DNA from: Anodontia alba | Taxonomy: Eukaryota > Mollusca > Bivalvia > Lucinida > Lucinidae | DNA: 64,000 nucleotides | Direction: 5' to 3' | Assembly (NCBI GenBank): GCA_964016985.1 | Contig: OZ024825.1 | Span: forward strand, 39,493,557 to 39,557,556 | Shown here: positions 40,843 through 51,699 of the stretch, one piece after another | How positions within the stretch are numbered: position 1 is the stretch's first letter | Layout: each line of letters starts with the position of its first letter | The notes under the pieces: generated by a model | The model's input: the letters and a program-made list of their open reading frames with translations, nothing else | The model's database searches: none | Told to the model about the DNA's origin: nothing | Made by a program: the position numbers and the translations under genes

Positions 40843-43800
40843 TCAAAATCATTTAATAATTACTTCTGATGTGATAATTTGTACAGGATACACAATATTT
40901 GCAAATACTTTGAATTTGTGAGTGTACATATTCAGAAATAATAGCAAAAAATAAATCCCTTGTAAAGGTAAAGGAACTTGCTGTATGTTTATTAGGGTAG
41001 AAATCAACAGAGTAAAAGTTGTCCTTGCATGCTACACACCTTCTTGACCTCATATATGTCCCTACCAAAAATTGTCAAGTTATCTCAGTGTGAGAGTTAT
41101 GGCCTGCAAAAGATTTTGGCATCAGGGGAGATAATAATGGAGAAAGTGACTCTTGAACACGACATGCCTACTGGTCCTTATCTATGTCTCTACCAAATAT
41201 TATCAAAATATTTCAAACCACATACTCAAGGATTTAGCTTAGAAATTCATTCGGGGGAGGTAACTAGAAAACAACCACTGCAGAGGTTATCTCTCTTGTA
41301 TGTGACACACCTACTGTTCGATACCAATGCCTCTACCAAATATTATCAAAATATGTCTGAGGGTATCAAAGTTAAGGAATGCAAGATTTTGGCTTCAGGG
41401 GAGATAACTACATAATGGAGAAGAAAGTGAGTTGTCTCCCTTGCATGCACACACCTACTGGTCCTCCTCTTCATCTCTACCAAATATTATCATATTATCT
41501 CAAATAGTGTGGGAGTTATGGCCTGCGAAAGATTTCGGCTTCAGGGGAGATAACTACATCAGGAAGAAAGTGAGAGTTGTCTCTCTTGCGTGGTGCATGC
41601 CTCCTCTTCATTTCTATCAAACATTATCAAAATATGTATAAGGGTATGAAAGTTATGGCTACTGGTCCTCCTCTTCATTTCTACAAAACATTATCAAAAT
41701 GTGTCTTAGGGTATCAAAGTTATGGAGTGCACATGATTGAGGCTTCAGGGGAGATAACTACATAACGAAGAAGAAATTTAGAGTTGTCTCTCTTGCATGT
41801 GACATGCCTACTGGTCCTCTTCTTCATCTTTACCAAATATTATCATATTATCTCAAACAGTATGGGAGTTATGGCTTGAGCAAGATTTCGGACTCAGGTG
41901 AGATAACTATATAACGAAGATAGTGAGAGTTGTCATTCTTGCACGAAACATACCTATTGGTCCTCTTCTTCATTTCTACCAAACATTATCAAAATATGTC
42001 TTAAGGTATCAAAGCTATGGCCTTCACAAGATTTCCGCTCCAGGGGAGATAACTACACAATGAATAAAGTGAGAGTTGTCTCTCTTACATGAAACATGCC
42101 TATTGATCCTCCTCTTCATTCCTACCAAATATTATCAAATTATCTCAAACAGTATGGGAGTTATGGCCTGCACAAAATTTCGGCTTCAGAGGAGATAACT
42201 ATATAAGGAAGACAGTAAGATTTGTCTCTCTTTCACGCAACACACCTACTGGTCCTCCTCTTCATTCCTACCAATCATTACCAAAATATGTCTAAGGATT
42301 CAAAGTTATAGAGCGCACAAGGATGAGTACAATTTCTGCTTCAGGGGAGATAACGAATTAAGTGAGAGTTGTCCCTCTTGCACGAGACACGCCTATTGGT
42401 CCTCCTCTTCATCCCTACGAAATATGATCAAATTATCTCAAACAGTATCGGAGTTATGGCCTGCAGAAGATTTCGGCTTCAGGGGAAATAACTATATAAT
42501 GAAGACAGTGAGAGTTGTCTCTTTTGCACGCGACATGACCACTGGTCCTCTTCTACATTCTTACCAGATATTGTCAAAGTATGTCTAAGGGTATCAAAGA
42601 TATGGAGCACACAAGGATGAGGCTACAATATTTCTGCTTCAGGGGAGATAACTACATAACGAATAAAGTCAGAGTTGTCTCTCTTGCATAAGATCTGCTT
42701 ACTGGTCCTCCTCTTCATCCCTACCAAATATTATCAAATTATCTCAAACAGTATGGGAGTTATGGCATGCACAAGATTTCGGCTTCTGGGGAGATAACTA
42801 CATACTGAAGACAGTGAGAGTTGTCTCTTGCATGCGAGGCGCCTACTGATCCTCCTCTACATTCCTACTAAATATTATCAAACTATGTCCAAGGGTATCG
42901 AAGTTATGGAGCGCACAATGATGCGTCTACGGACGGACGGACGGACGCCATGCTGATCGCTATATCCCCGAACCTATCGGTCGGGGGATAATAAATGTAT
43001 ATATACATATTTATGAGTCGCCACTTCAGAAAATATACCTTCGGACATGTTCGCCCAGCGATGATTCAGATCAGCTTGCGCATTCGCGCAGTCTGAGCAG
43101 AATCGACACTGGGCGCAGTTTGGTTAGCGAAGGGTGCAAAGTTCCAGTGGGAATCTGCGCGGGTGCGTTGATAACTTTGCTTCCCTCCTGAATTGCACGA
43201 CGATAAGTCAGTCCTCAGACTATATGACGGCTCCCTCCTCAATCAATCTGTTTCAGATGGTTTGGCACCTGACTCAATGTCTGTGGTCCTGTTTGTGGTT
43301 TTCTTGTGTCCTGGCTTCAGATCCAGAGATCGTCATTGAGCCCTTTGCTTCGTTTTATCACAGTGTTTCCCAGCTAGCATTCTTTATAAATCTATAGCGG
43401 GCCGTTATCAGCCCATCAGCTACCCTGACGGGCCGATAACGGCCCGCTATAGATTTATGAAGAATGCTTACTGGGTTATTCAGTTCGCCAATCCCTGCTA
43501 GCATTCTTTATAAACCTATAGCATTCTTTATAAATCTAGCTGACGGGCCGATAACGGCCAGCTATAGATTTATAAAGAATGCTTACTGGGTTGTAATTGT
43601 ATGTGTGTCGCTTTGATTTTTCACGAATGAGGTCGAGGACCCCTAAGAGGAACAAAAATGTTTTTGTAATTTGGAGCTGCATCAGAACTGAGGGTGAGGT
43701 TTCGCGTGATTAAAACTAGTTCAAACCCCAAAGTAGTTCCCAGCTAGCATTCTTTATAAATCTACAGCGGGTCGTTATCGGCCCGTCAGCTACCCTGGCG

Positions 43801-44752
43801 GGCCGATAACGGCCCGCTATAGATTTATAAAGAATGCTAACTGGGTTATTCAGTTCGCCAACCCCTGCTAGCATTCTTTATAAATCTACAGCGGGCCCAT
43901 ATCGGCCCGTCAGCTACCCTGACGGGCCCGCTATAGATTTATAAAGAGTGCTAACTGGGTTTTTTCTACTGACCGTTCCAAGACGGTTCCTCTGTTGCAG
44001 TTCTTCATCGTGTGTGCCTTTGTTTTGTCATTGTTTCTCAGCCCTCCTTCATTTGGTGCCTCGAGAAAACTGTTCTTCGTGATTGTGGCATATCATGTGT
44101 ACCTTCACGTTTTCCTTGGGAGCACATGTCAGCAGGTACGTTTTCTCACGTTAAGGCTCTTTTAATTTTGCCGTATGATGATCATTATTCGCATAAAATG
44201 GCGGTAAAATGGCGGGAAAATACTATTTCTGTATTACAAAAAAAAAGATACTGAAGATTTATAGATTTACTTAGACAAAAATATCAATGGTTGTTAAGGA
44301 GGAGTATTTGATGATAATTATGGGATAATTTTTTTTCCGATTCTCCTTAAAAACGTATGTTTTGGGTACTCATTAGAAGCGCCTCAGCAGCGAGGCGCTT
44401 ATAATGAGTACCCACTAAATGTGTTTTTATTAAGAAATAATAAAAAAAAATATCCTAGAATTATCATCAAATACTCCTGAGTTCTCTGGTAACGTATATA
44501 ACTCGCCATAATAGGCGAGGGCTAAAAAGGCCAGAGTGCTAACGAATTTCAAATGACAGCTTTTTGGGGGCGTTCCGATTATAAAACCCATCTAAATCTC
44601 CAGATTGGGGAAGAGGTATACTAACCTGGACTGATAACTTTTCCGTTAATGGTAATCACAGTAGAACCCTCATCTTCGTCACTAGAATAGCTAAGATCAC
44701 TATCTGTGTCACTGCTACTACTGTAGTACCGATCACCAGAATAGGAATACAT
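36965..44752 (-). CDS. Death-domain protein, 186 residues, three coding exons
   Basis: Three minus-strand exons, 44626-44752, 38443-38595 and 36965-37245, have good splice sites and phases (1, 1) that sum to 561 bp: 186 codons plus TGA. Residues 1-42 are Ser/Asp/Glu-rich (YSSSSDTDSDLSYSSDEDEG). Residues 43-93 are Gly-rich then strongly basic (KPKGKRKS, KKKKEKSKEK), a possible nuclear signal. Residues about 104-180 form a death domain: VASEIGKHWKKLAKELGLS (helices 1-2 with the conserved Trp), AYQALRKWSQKEGKN (helix 4) and LVDLVNALKEIGFEEL (helices 5-6). Death domains make homotypic contacts in apoptosis and innate signalling; this one carries no catalytic or receptor region, so an adaptor-like role is inference. 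A 3' splice site at 44,766 implies a noncoding leader exon. The closest subfamily is unknown. Confidence 0.8.
37308..37515. mobile_element. piggyBac-type MITE, CCCTTGTC family, inverted
   Basis: TTAA at 37,304-37,307 and 37,516-37,519. Contains GGATCAGTTGGCTTCTGAAG palindrome and GGCTGGAAATTAGAAGTGGG, the reverse order of 1,054-1,257. Left end CCCTTATCTTGCT; right end AGCAAGACAAGGC. Confidence 0.82.
37584..38159 (+). repeat. Satellite-core element E3
   Basis: About three tandem units of about 150 bp (GGGCGTGTCTCGGGCA at 37,749 and 37,899; CGTGTCGCGGGCAG at 37,602). Then a (GGAC)n tract (38,045-38,078) and two tandem hairpin ends of the type CCCCGCCACTATCGTGTGGC. Frames on both strands are repeat shadows. 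Confidence 0.72.
38443..38595 (-). CDS. Death-domain gene, exon 2 (basic linker)
   Basis: Acceptor TTATTTTACAG before 38,595 and donor GTATGT after 38,443; 153 bp keeps phase 1. It encodes DAASRLGNIHIGSGRC, then KPKGKRKSHHEHF and a KKKKEKSKEK run. The open frame continues past the donor on the minus strand, but without support. Confidence 0.78.
38938..39562 (+). mobile_element. SINE type 2 (tRNA head GCGTGGTAGCTCAGTGG), interrupted
   Basis: tRNA-like head: A box TGGTAGCTCAGTGGTGAG, B box GGGATCGATCCC. The body after the interruption has CCGTCCTTCGGATCGGGACG and GTTAAAGAACCC; tail GAAAGAAAGAAA. AAACAGT flanks it (38,931-38,937 and 39,563-39,569). The SINE at 39,059 is inserted in its middle. 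Confidence 0.82.
39059..39365 (-). mobile_element. tRNA-derived SINE, full-length, 13-bp TSD, nested
   Basis: Same SINE as 1,855 and 60,119. Flanked by CAGGTATGACATG (39,046-39,058 and 39,366-39,378). The head (right end) has GTGGCTCAGTTGGATGCG and GGTTCAACCCCC on the minus strand. Confidence 0.95.
39651..40799. other. Intron of the death-domain gene, non-coding
   Basis: It contains a GATCAGACTGCGCGGATGCG CAGGCTGATC hairpin (39,928-39,965). A short plus-strand frame (40,006-40,233) includes KAKFLYRITLLWNSL-like wording (AQFLYRITLLWNSLSASV) that resembles the C-terminal tail of LINE polyproteins, a small decayed fragment. Confidence 0.45.
41020..42992 (+). repeat. Satellite-core element E4, about 147-bp tandem repeat
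   Basis: About 12 units, each with CCTACTGGTCCTCCTCTTCA, CCAAATATTATCAAA and GGCTTCAGGGGAGATAAC (41,745, 41,894, 42,041, 42,187, a step of 146-149 bp). It ends with CGGACGGACGGACG (42,932-42,948) and a hairpin ATCCCCGAACC...GGTCGGGGGAT. Open frames inside are shadows. The left end is not sharp. Confidence 0.78.
43369..43960. repeat. Cluster of four family H hairpin MITEs
   Basis: Copies at 43,369-43,475, 43,493-43,591, 43,739-43,845 and 43,862-43,960. Copies 1-2 and 3-4 are each linked by the same short phrase TATTCAGTTCGCCAA and CCCTGCTAGCATTC, so a pair was duplicated. Copies 2 and 4 have lost part of the inner palindrome. Confidence 0.85.
44326..44452. repeat. Foldback MITE, family A
   Basis: GGGTACTCATTAGAAGCGCC TCAGCAGCGAGG and complement, arms ending TTAAGAAATAATAAAAAAA. 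Confidence 0.8.
44626..44752 (-). CDS. Death-domain gene, exon 1 (acidic Ser-rich N-terminus)
   Basis: ATG at 44,752 in context CACGATG; the exon begins at 44,765 after TTTTTTCATTTCAG, giving 13 bases of leader. 42 codons plus one base, donor GTTAGT after 44,626. It encodes MYSYSGDRYY, SSSSDTDSD, then VITINGKVISP. Confidence 0.75.
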
Positions 44753-44874
44753 CGTGACAAATAATCTGAAATGAAAAAAATATAAATTAGCGTAACCCTT
44801 TCATCCTGGACTCTTCCATTTTTGAATTACTTGTCCACTGATGAAAATTGGGATTTTCGTCTATAATCAAAAAC

Positions 44875-44950
44875 AGGTGCAAACAGTGTTGATCCTCATG
44901 AGACGGCTCGTTACACGAGCCGTCTCATCTGGATCTACACTGTTTGCACT
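44875..44950. repeat. Palindrome of the GCAAACAGTGTTGATCC type
   Basis: GTGCAAACAGTGTTGATCCTC, ATGAGACGGCTCG and complements. AACCCTTTCATCCTGGA (44,794) and GGTTGAAAAGGTTCAA (44,975) suggest a larger MITE of the TTAA group, with diverged flanks. Confidence 0.65.
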
Positions 44951-45227
44951 GGTATCTCTTTTGGTCTGCCGGGTTGAAAAGGTTCAACAAGTTTGTCATT
45001 ATGTGACAAACATTCCCAGTGGGCACACAACGTTCAAATGACGTCGTATCAACGTCGATGCGACGTAATCACGTCGCATCGACGTTGGTACGACGTCATT
45101 TTGATGTTGTGTGCATGTTGGGTTTACTCTGTGCTTGCATTCAAAGATGTGCACTGAATATCATGTTGTAACAATATATTTCTGCCTCAACATTATTATA
45201 TGCCCCAACTGAATGCAAATTCTGTTT

Positions 45228-45232
<5 letters not shown>

Positions 45233-45314
<82 letters not shown>
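45233..45314. repeat. (CT)n(CA)n microsatellite
   Basis: About 28 bp of CT followed by about 55 bp of CA. Confidence 0.95.
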
Positions 45315-45317
<3 letters not shown>

Positions 45318-45603
45318 AACTGCAGTCCTCTCATTCAACCGCAGTCAAGAAAAACATGCGCACAAAACATCTCTTGATTCTTATAGCCCACATGCTTCAT
45401 GAGCAATTTATTCGTTGCAGGAGTCACCCTCTGACCACTGCGGAAGACGTAACGAAAACCTTATATAGTTCCGAGTTTACTGTCTTCCGATTTAGAAGAA
45501 AAAAAACTTGGGTTAATGGCATCGGTATAAAACTACTCCAGCTATGATTTTTTTTTTTTTTTTTTTTTTCTTTTTTTTTCATCTGAAAAGTGCGAATAGT
45601 TGT

Positions 45604-45718
45604 TGTTGTTTTTTTATTTCTCCATGGAAACATGTGTTGTGGGTACCCATTAGAAGCCCATCTAAAGGGTATACACACAATATATGTGTTTTCGTATCGT
45701 AGAGAAATAAGAAAAATA
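45604..45718. repeat. Foldback MITE, family A, damaged centre
   Basis: TTTTATTTCTCCATGGAAAC, GTGGGTACCCATTAGAAG and right arm GTTTTCG...GAGAAATAAGAAA. Confidence 0.7.
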
Positions 45719-46003
45719 TATTATGTGGATACCTCCGTCCTCCCCCCCCCCCCAACCCCTCCCCCCCCCGACCACCACCCCGTCTGCCCCCACACGCACA
45801 CCTATCTGGAGCAATGGTATAAGTAGATGCTTAACATCACAGAGGAAAAATCATGTTTCTGATAAGATGACCACAATGGTATTATTTTGTTTCGTATTCT
45901 GGGTTTATATATTTCTGCCTCAAAATTATAATTATGATGCAACGTCATGTTGCATCGACGTTGATGCGACGTTGTCTCAACGTTGCGTGCCCACTGGGAC
46001 ACA

Positions 46004-46280
46004 TCACGAAAACTCGCCTATATAATTTTGACCCCCTTAAACCCCACTTTTATACAGTAAAACTGGGGTTTACAAGGGTATACATTGTTTTTCTTATTTC
46101 TGCTCAAAAACATAGATTGTGGGTACTCGTTAGAACTGTCTCATCGAGGCGGTTCTAACTAATGCCCACAAACTATGTTTTGAGCAGAAATATGAAAAAT
46201 ACCAGAATTTTTTATCTGAAAAAATTCATTCTTTGGTGGTAAAATTTTCAGTATATTTGAATAGGCATGTTTTCGTAATC
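46004..46280 (+). repeat. Foldback MITE, family B
   Basis: Ends ATCACGAAAACTCGCCTATA and ATAGGCATGTTTTCGTAAT; CCCCTTAAACCCCAC block; GTACTCGTTAGAACTGTCTC centre. Confidence 0.85.
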
Positions 46281-46455
46281 AGCGATCACATGGTTATGAA
46301 CGCAATAGCCTGTCATAATGTAATTACCCACAAACAGCATATACCAACACGTATGTTTGTTTGTATGTTATCAACGCGCCTGTAGAAATATGTAAGGATA
46401 CCCAGGAAATGCGACAATCACGAAGCACAGGCTGCCCGAGGCACCAAAAAAAAAA

Positions 46456-46456
<1 letters not shown>

Positions 46457-46505
<49 letters not shown>
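46457..46505. repeat. (GA)n microsatellite
   Basis: About 50 bp of GA. Confidence 0.95.
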
Positions 46506-46789
46506 GGGAGGAGAGATGAGGAACAAATATAAATGTGAAAATAAACGCTACATATGGAACCGCCGACGCACAAACAAAGAAGAACTGCAACAGAGGGACC
46601 GCCTTGGAATGGTCAGTTGGATTACTATCTGAGGATGGTGCACGGGGCTTCTTTAACTCACGCGAAACATCACCCTTAATTCATGTGCAGCTCCGAATTG
46701 CAACATACGAACATATATGTATAGGCATATTTAGTAGATTACATTTATCATGTTAGTGTATAGAATTTTATCTTGTAGCTTGACTGATT

Positions 46790-47065
46790 CCCATCACAAG
46801 GACACGGGTCATGGCTGTTGTTTTTTTTTTTTTTTTTTTTTTTTTTTTTGTTTGTTTGTTTGTTTGTTTGTTTGTTTTTTGTTTTTGTTTTTTTGTTGTT
46901 TTTTTTTTTTTTGTTTTTTTTGTTTTTATTGATTAAAGCAGAAATACACGAAATAGTACCTTCGGGGTAGTTGTATGATTGTCAATCATACAACTACGAA
47001 TGAAGGTACTATCTCGTACATTTCTGTTTTAATTCGAAAAAACAAAATGACCCGTGTCCCTATGT
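46790..47065. repeat. Foldback with poly-T and TTTG tract in left arm
   Basis: Outer arms GGACACGGGTCAT and ATGACCCGTGTCC; inner arms AGCAGAAATACACGAAATAG TACCTTC and complement; centre TTGTATGATTGTCAATCATACAA. The left arm is expanded by T and TTTG repeats (46,820-46,927). Confidence 0.75.
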
Positions 47066-48986
47066 TTCCCATTATAATTGTTTCCGACACGAAAATGATT
47101 TATGATCAGTATTATACATATACCCAGAGTTGCTTTGTTGTCTTAGAGATTTCAATCGTGCTAACAGCTGTGCGGATATATGGTATCTGGACCTGCTTTT
47201 TGGGTGTGAATGACATACTGCATTCTATTTATAATTTTTTCAGTGAAATATTAAATACAGACTAACACATATGCGAAATATTAGACCTAATCCTTTAAAA
47301 CCGGTGTTGTAATTTAAAAATAATCGATGATCGCCGACCGACAACAAAGGCTCTGCGTCAAAAGATACATTCTTTTCTTACCCAAATTTGTCAGTGGACA
47401 ACAGAATTTATCAAAATCGATTACAAAATACAATATGCATTCTATAAATCAAATCAAATCATGTTTATTGACCAGTAGAAAATCCAAATAAAATTAGGAT
47501 TGACAACAATGAAGACAGGAAGTTGAGGAACAACAATTAAAGAAATGAAATTATACATCAGATGCGTCAGTGTCACACCGACTACTCAGAGACAACTATT
47601 AACACTACAGAGAACAACGAACACAGTCAAAATCAACAAACTGAAACAGGGAGACAGCCACCATCCGAGCGAGAACAAACCTACCACGGGTCAGACGGAG
47701 GAGGGTGGAGGGAGCGTGAGGGGGTAACGCGGGTAATTGTAGCCAGTATTTCAAAACCTACCCCATTCATATACTTGGCCTTTGAAAAAACAGACCCATT
47801 CATATACTTTGATCATCTGAAATGTTGACCTATTTTTTATACTGCCCTATAGAATCTACTCTTCGCTGTTTGCATACATGTTTACAAATAAAACAGCAAT
47901 TGCAGCCTATTTCACAAATTAAATGCCATTTATCTATCATCTTGTACACTGGCTAGCATGCTGTCTAACCCCGTTATTCCTAGTGAAGTCATCTATCCTT
48001 ATCACTTGGACGATTCTGTTCTTTGAAAAGTGGGGCCTTTCATACCAATCAAGAAAAAGCGGGTCAGTCGTTTACTTTTTGTTGAAAAAAGGGAGCTATA
48101 GTCATATACCTGGCAGCGCTGAAAAAGGGGGCCATTCGGCACGCACATCCTACTATGCCATATACAGGAAGTTACGCTTCCACCCCCCCCCAACCCCGAG
48201 GTTAGACTGATCCGTGGTTGAAGTGGTTCTCAGACTCTCCCTCCCCTCCCCAACGCCACCCCCCCCCCCGGCCCCTGCCCCCCTCCGCACCCCACTTCAA
48301 AAACGGCTGAACACACAAACAGGTTTCAAACGTTTAAATTACCTGACGACTGTCAATATATTATTAAAACGTAAACGAAACCCTAACCTGCTCCAAGTGT
48401 TGTATTTTAGAAACGTAATGGTCTCTGCTCCACTGTGTTGTATTTTAGAAACGTAATGGTCTAAATGAAACCCAGCAAACCCGGGGATTTCCGTCTCTGG
48501 TTCCCAGCTAAGCATTGTATCAGGTTGCGAAATCACTACCTTTCATTTTTGGAAACGGTAAGCTACTGATCTACTTTTCATTAGTTTCCACCTAATTTAC
48601 GAATGCAAAAACACATTCAGTAATGGCTATTGTATCCATACATTTCATTATAAACAGTATTCTATAATATTTTCGGGGATAACCATTAATTCCATTTTTT
48701 TTTCTGACAGATACGTTGGGGAAAAAGCATCCGAAATGAACCGAATTAGTAGTAATGGACCGCAATGAAAATTGTATCCGCAAGGAAAATTGTATACGTG
48801 GAGTGGGCGGGGACGGGGAGTTCTGCATCACCAAGGGTTTATTATCAACGAGTAATTCGTTGTCAAAGTAAGTCTTAAGTAGGGGTTGATTATCAGAAAA
48901 TGGCAAAACTAATTAATCAAGGACGTAAAATACAGAGACAGCTTCCATCAAATTTAAAGTCTTCTGAAATGTCAGTCTGTTTTCTG
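47066..48986. other. No gene recognised
   Basis: Several open frames of 60-105 codons are present but none shows a domain. C-rich tracts lie at 48,180-48,190 and 48,255-48,300. A direct repeat, TGTTGTATTTTAGAAACGTA, lies at 48,397 and 48,435. Confidence 0.5.
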
Positions 48987-49092
48987 GGAAAAATTACAAT
49001 ATCTCTAAAATTAGACTTTGACATATCATGCAAATTGTCTCCTGCCTACGAGACAATTTGCATGAAATGTCAAAGTCAATTTTCTGAAATGG
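48987..49092. repeat. Foldback element, family C
   Basis: TTAGACTTTGACATATCATG, CAAATTGTCTCCTGCC and complement to AAATGTCAAAGTCAATTTTC. Confidence 0.75.
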
Positions 49093-49505
49093 CAAAGTCT
49101 ATTTTCTTGGAAAAGTAAGAAAACTACCACCAAGTTATCGTCTGCTGAATTAGTATGCATTAGTAAGAATCAAATGTTTCACAGTAATGGTATTTTACAG
49201 TATTTTCTGAGCTCTTATTATATTATTGCTGTATTTTGTTTTCATCAGACGATAAGAACTGACATAATGACAAGCAGTGCAGATCCTGATAGAAGTCTGA
49301 GTGAGTCTGTACTGTCTGTCCAGTATCTCTCCGTGGCAGTACTATGAACAAGTGCTTTTCCATATGCAAAAATGTTCAGGTGGATTAGATAGACATAAAA
49401 AGAAAATATCAGAGCTTTCTATACATATCATTGTGTGGCATTTGTATTTTGTTTCTTAACTTCAGCATATAAAGAAATTGTAGTGTAATACAATAATAAA
49501 AAATT

Positions 49506-49507
<2 letters not shown>

Positions 49508-49593
<86 letters not shown>

Positions 49594-49601
49594 GGGGGGG
49601 G
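49508..49601. repeat. (AT)n(GA)n microsatellite
   Basis: About 68 bp of AT, then GA and a G run. Confidence 0.95.
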
Positions 49602-49841
49602 TGAATTTACGAAATTATGAAAGATAAAACTACAGTATCTGATAGGCCCTGATCAGACTGTGGGTACGCAGGCTGATTTGGGGTTTTGCAATCCCCATAG
49701 ACTCTAAAGGCACAGTCAGACAGTTTCACATGTTGTGACTCACTTATATTTAATTGCCGTATATGAAACAAGAATGGTGTGGTTATTTAACATATGAATA
49801 CATAACTGGTCTGTTAACAACATGCTTCGATAAAATTTTAA

Positions 49842-50053
49842 CCCATTTAATCCTAGTGCCCCATAAAAGGGACGTTGGCAAACAGTGTAGACCCAGATCA
49901 GACGCCGCAGAACGCGGCGATTGATCAGTCCACACTGTTAAGTCAGACATTTCTACAAAACGTAATAATAAAAACTAGCCAGACAAAGAAACGATATAGG
50001 AGATTGGCCTGTTCAAAGAGTTAAGATTGATGAGTCCGCTCGGCATAAATGGG
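49842..50053. mobile_element. piggyBac-type MITE (CCCATTTAATCC ends)
   Basis: TTAA at 49,838-49,841 and 50,054-50,057; ends CCCATTTAATCC and GGCATAAATGGG; inner GCAAACAGTGTAGACCCAG palindrome with degenerate right half. Confidence 0.75.
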
Positions 50054-50187
50054 TTAAGGAAGATGAGTATGTAACTTTAAATCGTTTCTGTTAAATATAT
50101 TCGGAAGTTATCAAGCCGGTATAAAAATGTAATGGTAAAGACTTGTAATACAAACAGAAGGATGCCTCAGTCTGTAACATATCTCAG

Positions 50188-50292
<105 letters not shown>

Positions 50293-50360
50293 TCTTTTTT
50301 TTTATTTCTTCAGAATAGTTGTGTAACTGTTTTGGAAACGGAATACGAGAATCTAGAAGA

Positions 50361-51383
50361 ATGTCAGAAGAGTTCAAGAACATGACTCCTGAAGAACAGG
50401 ACAAGTTTGTCAATGAACTGAAAACAAAGGGTCCTAGACTGAAAGAAGTTTTCGATAGTCTTAATGCTGCTCGTTTACAACAGGTTATGGATCCGATAAC
50501 TACATACCAAAGGGTAGTACCCCAGTATACCCCAGATATGTTCCTACCTTATATCTCAACCTCACCGACTGCTAGGAAGTATTTGCAGGCCTTAGAAAAC
50601 TACGCTCATGGATACCGAGTGCTTCGGCAGTTCGGAAAACACACCATTGAAAATGAAGAGGACTGTGAATTGTTAAAATCTGCTTTCCATGCCTATTCTT
50701 GGGGACATATGGTTGATTCCGTTATGTATGGTTATTTTCAACCACCACCATATACACCGTCCTTACTGCAGGAATTCATTGATCGTCGTCCGAATGATAT
50801 CTTCGCTCAGCATTTTAAAATCTGTATGCTCTTCCACAAACGGGATCAAAAAATGTCAAAATACGAAAGTTTGAAGGAAAAAATAATCGAAGCCGAATTA
50901 CTGGCAGATCGTATACGCCACCTGGTGGAAATTAAGGAGGAGAGAATGGTATTGATTGACCTATACTATTTACTCGGTTCCCTGTACAGAATAACTGAAC
51001 AGGTGGATCGTGCTTTGGACTCATTTCAGAAATGTCTCGATTTAGATACTTCAAACATTGATGCAATGTACGCAGTAGGAATTCAGAAAATAGAACAGGA
51101 CTTAGAAGGAGCTATCAAACTGCTTCATAGATACCTTGACAGTGCACCAAAATGCGATACGAAATATCCAAATGCATTATATCAGTTAGGGATATGTTAC
51201 TTTTTGCATTTCAAAAACACAGAAGAGGCACTGAAGTATTACAAATTGGGACTGAAAGCTGAAGATCAGCGCTTGCCTTTTATTGACAAGGATCACGCAA
51301 ATATACCAGAAAAGAGGCTGCTGGAAACTATGAGCAACATCTTTACAAGCACAGAGGATAAAGCCAAAACTTCTATGACTTAG
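50361..51383 (+). CDS. TPR-repeat protein, 340 residues, single coding exon
   Basis: ATG at 50,361 (A at -3) opens 340 codons, stop TAG at 51,381-51,383. An in-frame TAG at 50,316 shows translation starts inside this exon; TTTTTTATTTCTTCAG ends at 50,313, so a 5' UTR intron lies upstream. Residues 1-195 are mixed helical with [15 protein letters not shown] and no known motif. Residues about 197-303 hold three tetratricopeptide-like repeats: [40 protein letters not shown] and [20 protein letters not shown], with the Gly/Ala/Tyr spacing of TPRs. No signal peptide or membrane span, so it is probably cytosolic and protein-binding. The specific family is not recognised. Codon use and length are those of a real gene, and the frame has no break. 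Confidence 0.87.
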   Translation: MSEEFKNMTPEEQDKFVNELKTKGPRLKEVFDSLNAARLQQVMDPITTYQRVVPQYTPDMFLPYISTSPTARKYLQALENYAHGYRVLRQFGKHTIENEEDCELLKSAFHAYSWGHMVDSVMYGYFQPPPYTPSLLQEFIDRRPNDIFAQHFKICMLFHKRDQKMSKYESLKEKIIEAELLADRIRHLVEIKEERMVLIDLYYLLGSLYRITEQVDRALDSFQKCLDLDTSNIDAMYAVGIQKIEQDLEGAIKLLHRYLDSAPKCDTKYPNALYQLGICYFLHFKNTEEALKYYKLGLKAEDQRLPFIDKDHANIPEKRLLETMSNIFTSTEDKAKTSMT

Positions 51384-51417
51384 ACATTATGCGCATGCTT
51401 GATCAGTTTGTTGTACA

Positions 51418-51690
51418 TTATGAAAACACACCTATTCAAATATACTGAATATGTTACCACCAAAAAATGAAAATTTTCAGATTAAAAAAATCTGATATTT
51501 TTCACATTTCTGCTCAAAACATAGATTGTGGTACTCATTAGAACCGCCTCGATGAGGTGGTTCTAACGAGTACCGACAATATATGTTTTTGAGTAGAAAT
51601 AAGAAAAATAATATATACTCCTTTAAACCTCAGTTTTACTATGTAAAAGAGGGGTTTAAGGGGGTCAAAATTATATAGTTATGTTTTCGC
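51418..51690 (-). repeat. Foldback MITE, family B
   Basis: Reverse orientation: ACACCTATTCAAATATACTG, GTACTCATTAGAACCGCCTC with complement, then AGAGGGGTTTAAGGGGGTC. It starts 35 bp after the TPR stop, so it probably forms part of its 3' UTR or flank. Confidence 0.82.
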
Positions 51691-51699
51691 GATGAGTTG

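Larger units (their letters stand above)
45014..45998. mobile_element. TIR element with ACGTCG-repeat ends (CCCAGTGGGCAC)
   Basis: Left terminus CCAGTGGGCACACAACGTT and right terminus AACGTTGCGTGCCCACTGG are near complements. Subterminal zones carry GATGCGACGT/ACGTCGCATC repeats. Total 985 bp, no transposase. A (CT)n(CA)n microsatellite and a family A MITE lie inside. Confidence 0.65.

Noticed and set aside
45200..45547. 115-codon ORF over CT/CA repeats
   Set aside because: Most of it is translated microsatellite (Ser-Leu and Thr-His runs).
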